Below are positions 34,301 through 45,016 of a DNA stretch of 64,000 bases, in pieces. The stretch spans positions 4,097,503-4,161,502 of the forward strand of contig VZTJ01004286.1 in NCBI GenBank assembly GCA_013397795.1, written 5' to 3'. The notes beneath the pieces were generated by a model. That model worked only from the letters and a program-made list of their open reading frames with translations. It searched no databases and was not told the origin of the DNA. Made by a program: the position numbers and the translations under genes. Source of the stretch: Orthonyx spaldingii. Taxonomy: Eukaryota; Chordata; Aves; Passeriformes; Orthonychidae. Numbering within the stretch: position 1 is the first letter of the stretch; each line of letters starts with the position of its first letter.

Positions 34301-37300
34301 CTTTCTTCTGCAGAAAGCCTTTAACTTACTGTTAAGGAATTTGGCAGGGACTCACTGTCCCTTGACTTAGAGCAATCCTGTTCCCTCTGCCCCAGCTCCC
34401 CAAGAACCTTCTGTGCTTCTTGTCTCTGTGCACGTCCATCTGACTCAAATATGTCTGTAATGTAGAGCATTAAGAGTTTCAGCTCCACAGACTGAGCTAC
34501 TGCAAATCCACACTTAAAAAGGACTTGGAAACACTGGGAGCTGGGATGTATCCCTGTGGATTCACAGCAATCTGATGGAGCAAGGACATTCATGCCATGC
34601 AGTGCTGAGATGAATTTTCCTGTAGATGCAGTGGCTTTTGCAGGATTGCCTGCTCCAGCTGCGAAAAGCAGGCAGGATTTTCATGCATGTGTGCCCCAAA
34701 ACAGGCCTGATTTTCCAACTAACTTGGTTGCTCTAATAGAAAATATTCCTTCTCTTTGCAGACCTTCTTTTATTTTTCTGCTAGACTGCATTGGCTACAG
34801 CTGCTCTACTGTCTGAATATTTCTTATTTAGAGGGAGGCAAAGGGTCTGTCAGCATTAGCACAAGAGAAGGGATAATAACTTCTATCCACACTGCTTTTC
34901 CATTTAGGCAGCCATTTCAGAACTTGAAACTTGCCCTACAACTCCTTTTCCAATCTCCTTGGGTTTCCCGGCAAACCACCTTTTTTTTTTCAAGCTTTCC
35001 CTGTGGTACAACCAGAACAAAATTTGAGCCCATGGAGAGATATTGCAATTGCTGACTGTCCTTTTCCCATCTCCTTTGAGGACTTACAGCCCAACCTAAT
35101 CTATGCAGAGCGATGAAACCCGGTCCTGTTCCAGGGCATTCCTCTCGCTCAGCGACGGGGTCACTGGTGACTGACGGCAGCTGGTGGCCTCCCGGCACAG
35201 AGAGGTCAAGTGAACCCATGCAAAGTCCTTGGCTTGTGTTTCACAGCTTTCTGGTATTGTCAGCATTAAAATAAGGTGGTTTTACATGTAGTGGAGCCAC
35301 ACGCACAAGAGATGCCGTTGTGTGGGCATCCCTGAGAGCTCTTCTCACCCCAGTGCAAGTGTTTTCTTTGGTCCTGTCTTGTGGGGGAGGGTCTGGAGAG
35401 ATAAGGCTCTTATAGTCCATAGACAAAAATATATATATTTACTGCTGACAGGGAAAGAAAAGATGATTGTGTTTTTTCGGACAACAAAGCAGCTTTGTTC
35501 CCAGAGCCCATTAGAATGCTTTGTGGATTCCCAACTGATACATTTTTGTTTTAAAGCATTGGAGGTTCATGAGCTGTTTGCAGGACCACTCCACACGCAG
35601 GAGAAATGCTCTTCTCCCCTCCCTGCCTTCTCCAAAATTCCTTCCAAAGCTGCGGGGCCCTTCCTTTGAGGAGGCCCAAAATTATTTCTGGCTTTATAAG
35701 CATCCTTCAAATGTTCTTCTCTTTTCCATAAGAAAATATTTTCTCTCACAATAACTGCAGCTTTGGGGATGGGTTTTTTGCTGTACCGGCCAGGAGCTAT
35801 GGTTTGTTCTCTGCTTTAACTAAACAATTTTATTTTTAATCTCGCCCCTTTCTTTTTCCCTCTTGCAACCTTAACTTTCTGACACTGCCTCCAGATACCT
35901 TTTAACACGGTCGGTGGAAATCTGTAACGCTGCCACGGTCCTGTTATTGTTTTGCTCTGATTCTCTGATAGCCACAAGGATGGAGTCCTGCACAGCTTGT
36001 CCCGGAGGCAAGTAAATATTGACAGATTAATTCTTCTCAGATGTACAGGCCATCAAGGAGTATTGTTTTAGGACCTGCTCCTGGGAGGTGATTAACACCA
36101 TCAACTCCCGTTGCCCTCGGTGCATGCGGGGACTCTGTGGGGACTGTCTCCCTCACGTGTCACCTCACAGCATCACTGCTGCTGCCTTCCTGCTTTTTGT
36201 GGAAAAAACCCTATGGAATTTCAAGTAAAATGTGAAGCCAGCAGTCATTTTTTGACCTGCTGTAGTCTCTAGGTAGGATCCTGTTTTCTCTTCTGCAGAC
36301 TCTTCAGGTCCCATTTTGATTCAATTCAGTAAATGTCTGGAGACCCTTGCTGGATTTGCCCCCATCACTTGATCGAAATTTTCCATAGGGAAGTGGAATC
36401 TGTTTTCCAGAGTTGTGAGACATTGCCTTTTCCGTAAAAACCCTCCTGCAATGCCTAATTGCTGCTTATTTTGTCCCTTCTCGTTTTCTGCTCGTATTTC
36501 ATAAACCCTGCTCTGCCCAGAGTGCTGGGATATTTTGGTGATGTTTATGTGACCATTCAGTAGAGTCACTGCAACAATGAGGATTGACACGAGCTGAGGA
36601 CACAGCACATGAGTCCATAGAAATAGGGATTTAAACCAGTTCACTCTGGTCCACAGATTTTATCCTCTGATCCATATGGTTTTCATGGCCTTGCTTCATA
36701 TCTAATCTATTCCTAATTCTGCAGCTCTCCAGAACATCAGTTTCAGGGATGACTCTCATTTTTCCCTCTTAAAGATATTTCTTAGGAACAAATCTGCTTC
36801 CCTTTGAATAAATGTATCAGATTGTGTCAGGCAGCCCTTGTTTTTCCTTCTTGTTGGGGCCTGAGAGAGATGGCTGTTCCCTCTCCATCTCTCACTCCTG
36901 AGGCTCCCACGTTGCCTCGTGCCTGGAGATCTCTTGGACCCAGCCCCAGTGCTGCTGCTTCTGGGTCCTACCATGGGACTGGAAGGGAGGAGGGATGGAT
37001 TCCCTCTCTGTCCCAGCTGTGTGTCCCATGGTGGGGTGACCTCTGGAGTCCCCTCCAGCTCGGAACCCTAACGCTGTCCTTTCCCTCCATCCCCAGCCAT
37101 GTGCGGCGTGGTGGCCACCATCTGGTTCCCGGTGTGCGCCCACCGCGAGACCACCATCATGAGCTTCGGCTACTCGCTGTACACGGGCTGGATCGGCTCT
37201 GCCCTCTGCCTCTTCGGCGGCTGTGTCATCGTGTGCTGCTCGGGAGACGCGCAGACCTTCGGCGAGAACCGCTTCTACTACGGCTCGGGCTCCAGCTCGC

Positions 37301-37329
37301 CCACCCATGCCAAGAGCGCTCACGTGTAG
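28137..37329 (+). CDS. CLDN11: CLDN11 (claudin-11/OSP), three coding exons
   Basis: Joining 28137-28362, 31109-31273 and 37097-37329 gives 207 aa plus stop, the same length as human claudin-11 (from memory). The protein forms the tight-junction strands of CNS myelin and of the Sertoli-cell blood-testis barrier and is a four-pass plasma-membrane protein. Visible: first membrane helix at about 3-25; the claudin signature W30, GLW at 51-53, C56 and C65 in the first extracellular loop; helices at about 80-102, 120-142 and 158-181; and a C-terminal PDZ-binding tail ending SAHV. Start chosen because MVATCL is the family N-terminus and the context is acagagATGg. Exons 1/2 and 2/3 split codons for Gly76 and Ala131. 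An upstream in-frame ATG at 28095 would add 14 residues unlike any claudin and is rejected. Confidence 0.98.
28363..31108 (+). other. CLDN11 intron 1
   Basis: GT-AG intron of 2.7 kb. It contains an AT-rich block with homeobox-type TAAT cores near 28960-29110 and a 30-bp tandem duplication at 30687-30746. No exon was recognised. Confidence 0.85.
30687..30746. repeat. 30-bp tandem duplication
   Basis: Two adjacent copies of aagactttaaattcctgtta... (30687-30716 and 30717-30746) differ at about five positions, mostly at the end of the unit. Confidence 0.9.
31109..31273 (+). CDS. CLDN11: CLDN11 exon 2 (residues 76-131)
   Basis: Second membrane helix (YVQACRALMIAASVLGLPAI), cytosolic loop and start of the third helix. 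Bounded by cccacag and ctgg|gtaaga, phase 1 at both ends. Confidence 0.98.
31274..37096 (+). other. CLDN11 intron 2
   Basis: GT-AG intron of 5.8 kb. The 5' third is GC-rich and the middle is AT-rich. It holds a 16-base A tract at 33133-33148 and candidate conserved blocks near 33030-33130, 34050-34145 and 35880-36130. Long open frames here are unsupported. Confidence 0.85.
37097..37329 (+). CDS. CLDN11: CLDN11 exon 3 (residues 131-207, stop)
   Basis: Rest of helix 3, the second extracellular loop (IWFPVCAHRETTIMSFGYSL), helix 4 and the cytosolic tail ending SSSPTHAKSAHV with a PDZ ligand. TAG at 37327-37329. Confidence 0.98.
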
Positions 37330-38275
37330 ACGCCCCGGGAACGCCCCACGGCTGCCATCGGATGCTTTGGCTGGTGGGTTCCTGTGCCCTGGGTTTGCTT
37401 CTGCTGACACGCGCGGCTGTCAGGCTCCCAGGGGGAGATTTAGAAAAGCAGCACAAAAGTCTGGTAGTTCGAAGCATTACTGTCCCCTCTCTTACCCCCC
37501 TTTCTCTAGAAAGACAGCTCCAGCCAGCCCTACCTCTTGGTCCTCCCCGTTTTGTCCCGACCACCTGCCCCATCTCCTTGCAGCCAGGATGATTTGGGGT
37601 TGTCGCGTGGGTTTTAGGGATTTTAATTTGTCTTCTAGCTCCCCTGATTATAGGAGAGTTTAGAGCAGTAAAACAGAAATGAGAAAGACACTTTCCCATT
37701 GTTAGGAGGACTTTGACGTCTTCTCCCCCCACCTCACTGTTTGCTTTCCCCTGCTCAAGGTCACGGCTCTGGCAAAGCTGGGGAGAGAGGATAGGGAGGA
37801 AGGCTGTCCTCTCCCACCAGGCAAATGTTTCTCTTTTGGAACAAGAGGAGGGGATTTTTCTGCCTTTCTCTGTAAATACTTTTGTATGAGTCTGATCATT
37901 ATAGTAACAGTATTTCCCCCACCCCCACAGTCATCAGTATGAAGGAAACCGAACCCAAAGGTCCTAATGACATGGTAGATAACAGTGCCTTTTTAAATAG
38001 TTATAAATGACTTTGGGGGCTCTAATCCCTGCCCTCTGGTTTAGTTTATCTTTTTTTTTTTTTGTACAGATCAGTTACTAAAAAATGTATTTTTACATTT
38101 TTTTAAACTCCTTTCTTTCTTCCTCTAAGTTTGTGTTCCATCTTGCCTCGTAAAAGCAGCACATTTTAACATGCAGTATAATGTACCTGTTACAATACAA
38201 TTCTGGTGAGTACTGATGATGCCTTTGTACTTTCAGTGAAATACTGTACAATAAATAACAGAGTACCTGCAACCA
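37330..38275 (+). other. CLDN11: CLDN11 3'UTR
   Basis: About 0.95 kb from the stop codon to the AATAAA at 38250-38255. GC-rich first, then T-rich with a 12-base T run near 38051. The end is inferred from the signal. Confidence 0.7.
38250..38255 (+). terminator. CLDN11: CLDN11 polyadenylation signal
   Basis: AATAAA in acaataaataacag, the first canonical hexamer after the CLDN11 stop codon. A T-rich tract (cttcttttttttccttcc) follows within about 35 bases. Confidence 0.65.
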
Positions 38276-39047
38276 CTGACTTCTTTTTTTTCCTTCCTTC
38301 CTATGTGTTTCCACAGCCAGTTTTTCCATTGCAGGAGTTTCCCAATGATTTTGAAATATTTTTTATAGCAGTTCAGGATGAAAAATTCTGCTCTGCTGTG
38401 GCATTAAGCAGGGAATTTAATTATTTAAAATATGAGCATCATCCTGCATAGGACTGTTCATTATCTTATCCTTTGGCTCTTTCAATATTCCCAATAGCAG
38501 CTTGTACCATTGGTACCCACTTGTGGGATTCTTTATATTGGGAAGAATTAGAAAGCCCCTGAAGTGGTGGAGATGACCCTGAGCACTGTGAAGTTGAGAT
38601 CTCGTGTTGCTGAAAGTGTTCTCAACTAAATAAGAGTCTGATCTGGGGTCATTGCTCTGATTAAAACTGTGTAAGATGAAGATCTAACTCTGTCCTTACC
38701 AGAGGCTGTAGCAATTTAATTACATTGAAACAAAATCCCATCTGTTCCCAAAGATGTTAACTCGGTTCAAACAATTTGTGTAAGCCAAGAGAAGGAAAAG
38801 AGAAATAGCTGCTGTTCAGGCGTGGGCAAGGGGAGAGCCCCAGTGGAGAGGCAAAGGGAGGAGAAGGGTCTGAGCAACCAAATTGTTTGGGGTGATGAAT
38901 AATTCAAAAACAAGGCTGCAAGTCAAGCCTTGTGGATTCAGGACTGTCCTTGGTCTGCTTCAGCTGGAGAAACCAAACTGAGCGACACAGCCATGGGCAA
39001 GGGTGCTGCAGCTCCCACCTCTCCCCTCCTCCACGTGGGAAGCTGGA

Positions 39048-39141
39048 GCATTTAAAAGGAGCCAGGGGGAGGCTGGCTGTGTTCCACAAGGACCGCATTT
39101 AAAAGGAGCCAGGGGGAGACTGGCTGTGCTCTACAAGGACC
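39048..39141. repeat. 47-bp tandem duplication
   Basis: Units 39048-39094 and 39095-39141 both begin gcatttaaaaggagccaggg and end caaggacc; they differ at three positions. Each carries a TTTAAA box-like core. Confidence 0.95.
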
Positions 39142-39414
39142 CTGTGCCTGCCTGGCCCAGGGATGGGCAGCAGCCCGAGCGTTTGCCTTTCCCTCCGAGC
39201 AGCCTGGAGCGCGGCTCCGCTGTGTGCGCAGTGTCCCCAGGGCGGGCGGTGGCAGGACCCTGGTGCCCATGACATCACGGGCAGGGCACAGGCAGTTGTT
39301 GTGCGCCCTGAGGACGCTGTCAGTGCTGCCATTGATGTGCGGCTGCCCCGGGCGGAGCGGGGCACAGGCGTGCCAGCTTGTGCAGGCTGCCGGGGATTGT
39401 GGATTGTGCCCGCC

Positions 39415-39441
39415 GATTCACCCGATTCACCCGCTTCACCC
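39415..39441. repeat. 9-bp repeat, three units
   Basis: gattcaccc, gattcaccc, gcttcaccc in tandem inside the GC-rich block. Confidence 0.9.
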
Positions 39442-39649
39442 CGGCACCGACGGCGGCGTGGCACGCCTCGGAGCAGAAATCCATGGGAATGCCGCCCTGG
39501 AAGCAGCCCTGGGGCAAACTGGGAGAGAAAAGCACAGGAACACCTGTGTCGGATGCCCGGGGAAGGGTTTTGGTGCTACAGGAGGTGCATGACCTGGTTG
39601 GGAACGAGCCCTGCCAGGCAGCACTTAGGGAATTTTTTTACTGCCCACA

Positions 39650-39702
39650 GCCTTGGGATGCACCTTGGCCCTTCCAATCTCACCCATTCTATAATCCTCA
39701 TG
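39650..39702 (+). mobile_element. possible CR1 3' tail
   Basis: cccttccaatctcacccatt followed by ctataatcc resembles the CR1 3' terminus in sense orientation (...ccattctatgattc). It is short and diverged. Confidence 0.4.
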
Positions 39703-41001
39703 CATGTGGTGCTGGGGACCCTTGGCAGGGGATGGTGCTGGGGTTTTGTGTGCTCTGCCCACAGTCACAGGTTACCAGCATCCGACCCCAAATCCAACTC
39801 TTAAAAGGCCCTGGGAGAGCTGCTCAGAGGAAGGAAGAATTTTTATTTCAGGGAAGAGAATTAAAAACCAAACAAAGCAAAACAACCCCACAGCAGCTTC
39901 AGGGAAAATGTACATCTACAACAGTGGGGTGCGAGGAGATGAGGCCAAGAATGTGATGGGGTATTAGTGCTGACACCACAGAGGGGAAGTGTTCAGAGGA
40001 AGCACAAAGAACTTTAAACTCTTCTAGTTTTTAAAGAATCAAAGCTGAAACACCTGCTCTGTGCCCTCCCAAAACACCCTGCTCCCCCATGGGGCTCTCT
40101 TAGTCTGGATTGGCCACGGCACTGCTGGCTCATGAAGGCTTTTAGTGCTCATTTGCTGACCCAAAGCCTCAAAATACGATCATTTATAATTCTCCTGAAT
40201 TGAAAAACTGCTCCACATCATTCCTAACACCAAGTGTGGAGTGGTGGCTGTGAGTTGTGGTGCTCACCCCAGCATGACGGTAACGGTTCCTGATGCCCAG
40301 CAGAGCTCTCCCCAGCTCCACCAGGACCAGCTGGAGATGTTGATCCCCTCCCCATGATGGGGAGAGCACCCGGCAGGGTTCCCACTCCCTAAATAACAGG
40401 GACAGCAGGAGGATGCCCTTGGGGAGAACACTGGTGGCCCTGAGCACCCCAAGAGGACAGGCAGCTGTGTCTGCCTCCCCACAGCCCCACTGCCCTTGGA
40501 GGGAGGGGACAGTGCTGTGACACCCCAGTTCCCCCAAGGAAAGGTGAGCTCCAGCAGATGGGAAGACACTGGGACATTCCAGGCCTGTGCACTGCAATAG
40601 TCAACCTGTGGTCATTGGCTTTAGGTTTTTTCCGTCTTTTTGGTTTTTTATTGTGTAAACCGATAACCATTTTCTCTCAAAACACTGCAAGTAAATAACA
40701 AGGTCAGCCCACTGAGATGAGTCTTCTAAAATGGAATTTTTGAAGCATTTAGAGCAAGATTTTGTTATTCTCTAGCTTCAATTTAGCACTGAAAAAATAT
40801 CAGACTTTCAGGTACTGATTGGTTTAACAAAATTTACATGGGAATTTTTTTAATTATTTTTTTTCGGTTTTGTCTTTAATTTAAAAGATTTACATTACTA
40901 TGGAAACTAATACTAAGACACATTTGTCTCTGTCTCTCTTTACAAATCCCTCAGTTTTCTTTGATTTTTAAATGTAAAGGCACACAATAAAGCTTTATGC
41001 A

Positions 41002-41007
41002 TTTATT
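41002..41007 (-). terminator. SLC7A14: probable SLC7A14 polyadenylation signal
   Basis: TTTATT on the plus strand reads AATAAA on the minus strand, followed by a GU-rich element. A plus-strand AATAAA sits at about 40986, so the site is close to bidirectional. Confidence 0.5.
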
Positions 41008-43296
41008 AAAATATACAGATTTTGGTAAATTTAGATTTTTTTTCTTAGTATCTTGATTATATATGTATTATATGTATAGTTGCCAACAACACAGTCATTT
41101 GAAAATAAAAATCACTCCATAACATATCTGCATATTTTTTTTTTCTTTCTCATGACACACTACAAGATCCCATTGTACAATGCACCAATGGGCTTCTGGA
41201 AACCACAAAAAAAAAAAAAATAAATGGGAAGAACAAACTGCTTTTAACAAATACACCAACTTTATACCAGAACTGCAGAGAATTGTTACACCAGAAAGTA
41301 CCATCTGCAAAAAAAAAAAAAGCAAGATATACATCAGAAAGACTGAACAAAACGAAGTGAAGGTCATTTACAAGCTGGATTTACAACATCCCATGTTGTT
41401 GGGGTGTGATTTTGCTGCCATGTGGAGGATGCCGGAGTGCTGGGCCTTGGACCGAGGGGTCGTGACCGTGTGGAGTGAATTTGTGGAGGGGCTGAGATCT
41501 TACAGAGTCAGCCTGGAAGGTCTGAGGTATTTATGCTCCATCTGTACCATGCGTTTGGCCCCTCAGGGCATGTGCCCCGTGGAGGGCAGGCAGGCACAGA
41601 GGGGCTTTGTGCCTCTCACCAGAGGTGGGAACAGGATGGTACCACTCTGCCGAGTCCTCCTGACTGCCGAGGGATGTAAGAAACTCCCTCAGGGCACACA
41701 GAGGAAAGGCTGGGTTTGGGGTTACAGCCAAACAAGCACTTGCACCTCTTCCCAGATCCCTGGCCAGCGGCGCCCAGAGCCGATGGACACACCTGGACAT
41801 TTTGCCTCCGCAGCCTTTGCTCGTGCCCACTGAAGAGCCCAATGCTGCTCAAGACACAGCACGCGAGGTCCCAGAGGCTGAACCCACACATCTCCCAGAA
41901 CTGCCACCCAGAACAGGGAGCAGGGATCCCGTAAACCAGGCCTTGGCCACTGGCAAACCCAGGCAGGACCCAGCCTGTGGCTTGGCCACCTTCTCCTTAA
42001 ACACCTCTGTTGGGTGGGATGTGGCAGGCTGGGGAGGAGGGTACAGCTCCCACCCCCAGCACGGCGAGGGCTGACAGCAACCCATCCACATCAGGCAGTG
42101 CCGTGGCATCAAATGCTGTTCCCTGGCAGTCTCAGGATGTGGCACAGCCATCCTGCCCCAGCACTTCCTTGGGAAGGGGAAGGGGGACGAGTGATTGGGA
42201 TTGGGGGCAGCCAAAAGGCTGCTCAGATCCAATGGAGAGGTTCCTACAGACACTACAGAGCAAGGGGTCAAGCCCTTGTCAAATTATACGGCGTAACTAG
42301 AGCGGACGTGACGACAGACACTGGTACTGGTAACTGCTCCGTAGCAAGAGATTAAGGCTGCAAGAAGAACAGGCTTCGACTCAACAGGGTGCTTGGGCAT
42401 GAGTTTGTGGCTCAGCAGATGCCCAAATACCATGTGGAAGCAGGACGAAAATGACTGCCTTGGATATGGTATAGTACAAGAGCTGGTAGGAAAATAGCAT
42501 CAATCTTTCTCCCTGAAAACGTAAAGCCAGGCCTGCGAGGTGCCATCTCTCTTGGGTACTTCTAAGGCATCGAGGAGGAGAGCAGCCAAGTGTGGGTGAG
42601 CGGTGACCATCATGAGAGGAGCTCAGCACCAGCACGGAGGTTTCCTGAGCTGGCCCATGAGCAGCGCACACATTGCAACAGATCTTCAGTGGGACACACT
42701 CAGGATTTCTGCTTGTAGAAGCATGGTAGAAGTGGACAGCAGGAGTCAAAGCCAGAGCAAAGCTTACAAGTCCTTTAGCCAAATCCTCACTCCCACCCTG
42801 AAGCTGATGCAGAGGTCAAACTTCCCTTGGCTTGCCCGGAGCACTCCAGGTTAAGATCTGAAGAACTGGATGCTCTTCTCCACTGACAAAAAGACTGTAG
42901 TTTGTCACAGTTTGGGACAGGAGCTGCAGGGAAACTTTTGCAGCCCCAGGTAGAGCCTCTCTGTCAAGCCCTTGAGTCCCAGGAGTGATGGGGATGGGCA
43001 CAGGTCCAGGCACCCTTTGCACCTGCTTGCCCACAGGGGGTGTCAGGCAGGTGTTTTGGAGGTCTCTGCCTCATCCAATGAACCAAACGGTTAATGGTTC
43101 TCAGCATCCACGAGGATATTTCTGTGTTGGAAATCCTGCCCCTGTTGATGTTAAATTGTCCCCTTGGATGCCAGCAGCAGCCCGTGGTGCTGGGAGTTGG
43201 TCTGGGCTGCACTGGAACCCCTGGGATGGATCCATCTGCAGCCTTCGGCAGCTGGGGGTAGGATGGGAGTTGCTGTCTGATGGGTTTTGGTTACTA

Positions 43297-43302
43297 TTTA
43301 TT
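43297..43302 (-). terminator. alternative SLC7A14 polyadenylation signal
   Basis: Minus-strand AATAAA about 1.4 kb after the stop codon; possible shorter 3'UTR. Confidence 0.35.
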
Positions 43303-44693
43303 AAAAAGGATGTTCCTCCACCACTGTGTTTTACACTAAGCATGATGGGCTCCACAACTGGACTGCTGCTAATCACTGACCAAACCCCACCACTGCTGAC
43401 TGACAGCTCTGAGGGGACACTGGCAGCAGCGAGTCTGATGGCACTTCTGGGGGCCATGGCCATGTTCAGGGGGTTTGACATCCACCTGCTGACCACCTCT
43501 GCCCTGCAAGCCACCAGCTTCGTTTGGTTTCAGACTGAAATACGGACACTTACGGAACAAGCAGCATTTCAGTGTTTTTCGTAGAGCACCCACCAAGCCG
43601 AGGTCAAAAAGAGAGAACATTGCACAAGGTGCAGATGGCAGTAGGGAGACAGATTTCAGCGGCCAAGTTCTCTCCACTTGCTACCCATGGCCCAGCCCTA
43701 CCAAGATGTGGCTGACCCATGGATGCTGCTGTTTTGTGAGGGCATGGATGGGTGTCTGGAGCACTGAGGGCAGAGTGAGCACTGAAAGGTGCCCAGCACG
43801 GTAAGGGAATGACAGTACAGTCATTTTTGTAAGAGACACGAGGTGGTGGAAGCAGTGCCCAACCTCAGACTGGTGATGCTCAGAGAAACCATGTGTGGTC
43901 CTTGTTGACTGTTCATACAAGGAGGGTTGAGCCAAGAGCGGGTCACAGCCCTCTCTGTGAGCAGGAATGGGATCAGGCTGCCAGCTGCAGATTTGGGTTG
44001 TTGGACTGTGCTGGGACTTAAACATTGGACTGAGACATAGACTGATGTTGAATCACAGTATTTGGGGTGCTTGGGTTTGGGATGTGGGGATGGACTTGGG
44101 AGAAGCACTGCTGTGTGCACTGAGCCAGAACGGGCCATAGAAACACTGTGATGGAACCAACTATCCATCTCTGAGCTACTCCCAGGGCAGAGTGTGTTCA
44201 TCTCCATTTTTTACCTGCCCACCCCTCTGTGCCTCTGGCTCAGCTATCACTTCTAGGTGGCTCAAAGGAAAAAAACACACATGCCAACAAAGTGCCAAAA
44301 ATGTAAGAGTGGCATCCCACCACTGCGGTCATCGGGTGGACATTCCCCAGGGACAATTTGACTTGTCCCCTCATGCGGCTTCTTCCACCTCTCAACGCCC
44401 TCCCGGTTTGGCACATCTCCCACTCCACTGCCTCCACTGGTGCAGCTGGTGCTGGGAGATCAGCCGGTGCTGGGGGACCAGCCAGCGTTCACCAGAGCGA
44501 GACCCAGCTGGTGGAGCTGGGACGGGCCACGGGCGGGTTTGGTTCGGGGTCAACGGCAATCGCAGATTATGTCCCGAGGACTGGAGGTGAGCAGGGCGGT
44601 GGTAGAGGGCCTGGGGAGGATGGGGCAGTACCGGGGAGCCACAGGGACCCTTCCTCATCGCCTGGGCGGCGCAGCGCCCCGCTGCCCGTCCCG

Positions 44694-45016
44694 CTACTCG
44701 GGCGAGTAGTCCAGCTCGTCATTGGCGATCAGAGCCTCCGACGGCGGTTTGTGCCGGCCTTTGCTTTTCGACCTGCTACTTGTCCGATGGCTCTCCTTGG
44801 CGCCTGCCATTTGCTGGTACGAGAAGCCCTTGTCCTCGGAAGGACCCCAGGCTGGGTAGCTCTCGCCCTCGGGGGCGAAGGAGAAGCCGTCGTCCACGGA
44901 GAAGGGGTCGACGTCCATGTCGTAGCGCTGGTAGGTGCTCTGGTGCAGGGCCTCCTCCCGGGCGCTGATCTCCAGAGTGCTGTTCCACATCCCATAGCCA
45001 AAGTAGATGAGCAGAC
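44694..45016 (-). CDS. SLC7A14: SLC7A14 last coding exon (residues 665-771, stop)
   Basis: End of the last helix (LLIYFGYGMWNSTLEIS) and the cytosolic tail with a Ser/Lys-rich patch, ending ALIANDELDYSPE. The middle of the tail (DMDVDPFSVDDGFSFAPEGE) differs from human by small changes. Acceptor ccaccacag. Confidence 0.98.

Larger units (their letters stand above)
38276..40980. other. spacer between convergent CLDN11 and SLC7A14
   Basis: No exon supported. Contains a 47-bp tandem duplication (39048-39141), an isolated GC/CpG-rich block (about 39140-39500), a 9-bp triplet repeat at 39415-39441 and a possible CR1 tail near 39650. Confidence 0.6.
40985..44693 (-). other. SLC7A14: SLC7A14 3'UTR (about 3.7 kb)
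   Basis: From the stop codon down to a minus-strand AATAAA at 41002-41007, whose GU-rich downstream element (ttgtgtgcc on the minus strand) follows about 20 bases later. An earlier minus-strand AATAAA lies at 43297-43302 and another candidate beyond the end at 40647-40652. Human SLC7A14 also has a long 3'UTR. Extent is inferred. Confidence 0.55.

Noticed and set aside
36804..37592. 262-codon plus-strand frame over CLDN11 exon 3
   Set aside because: Wrong frame relative to the claudin exon; it is a GC-rich shadow.
39163..39956. Two overlapping plus-strand frames of 213 and 192 codons
   Set aside because: No known domain, two competing frames in the same GC-rich block, and no flanking splice or start evidence; treated as an orphan island instead.
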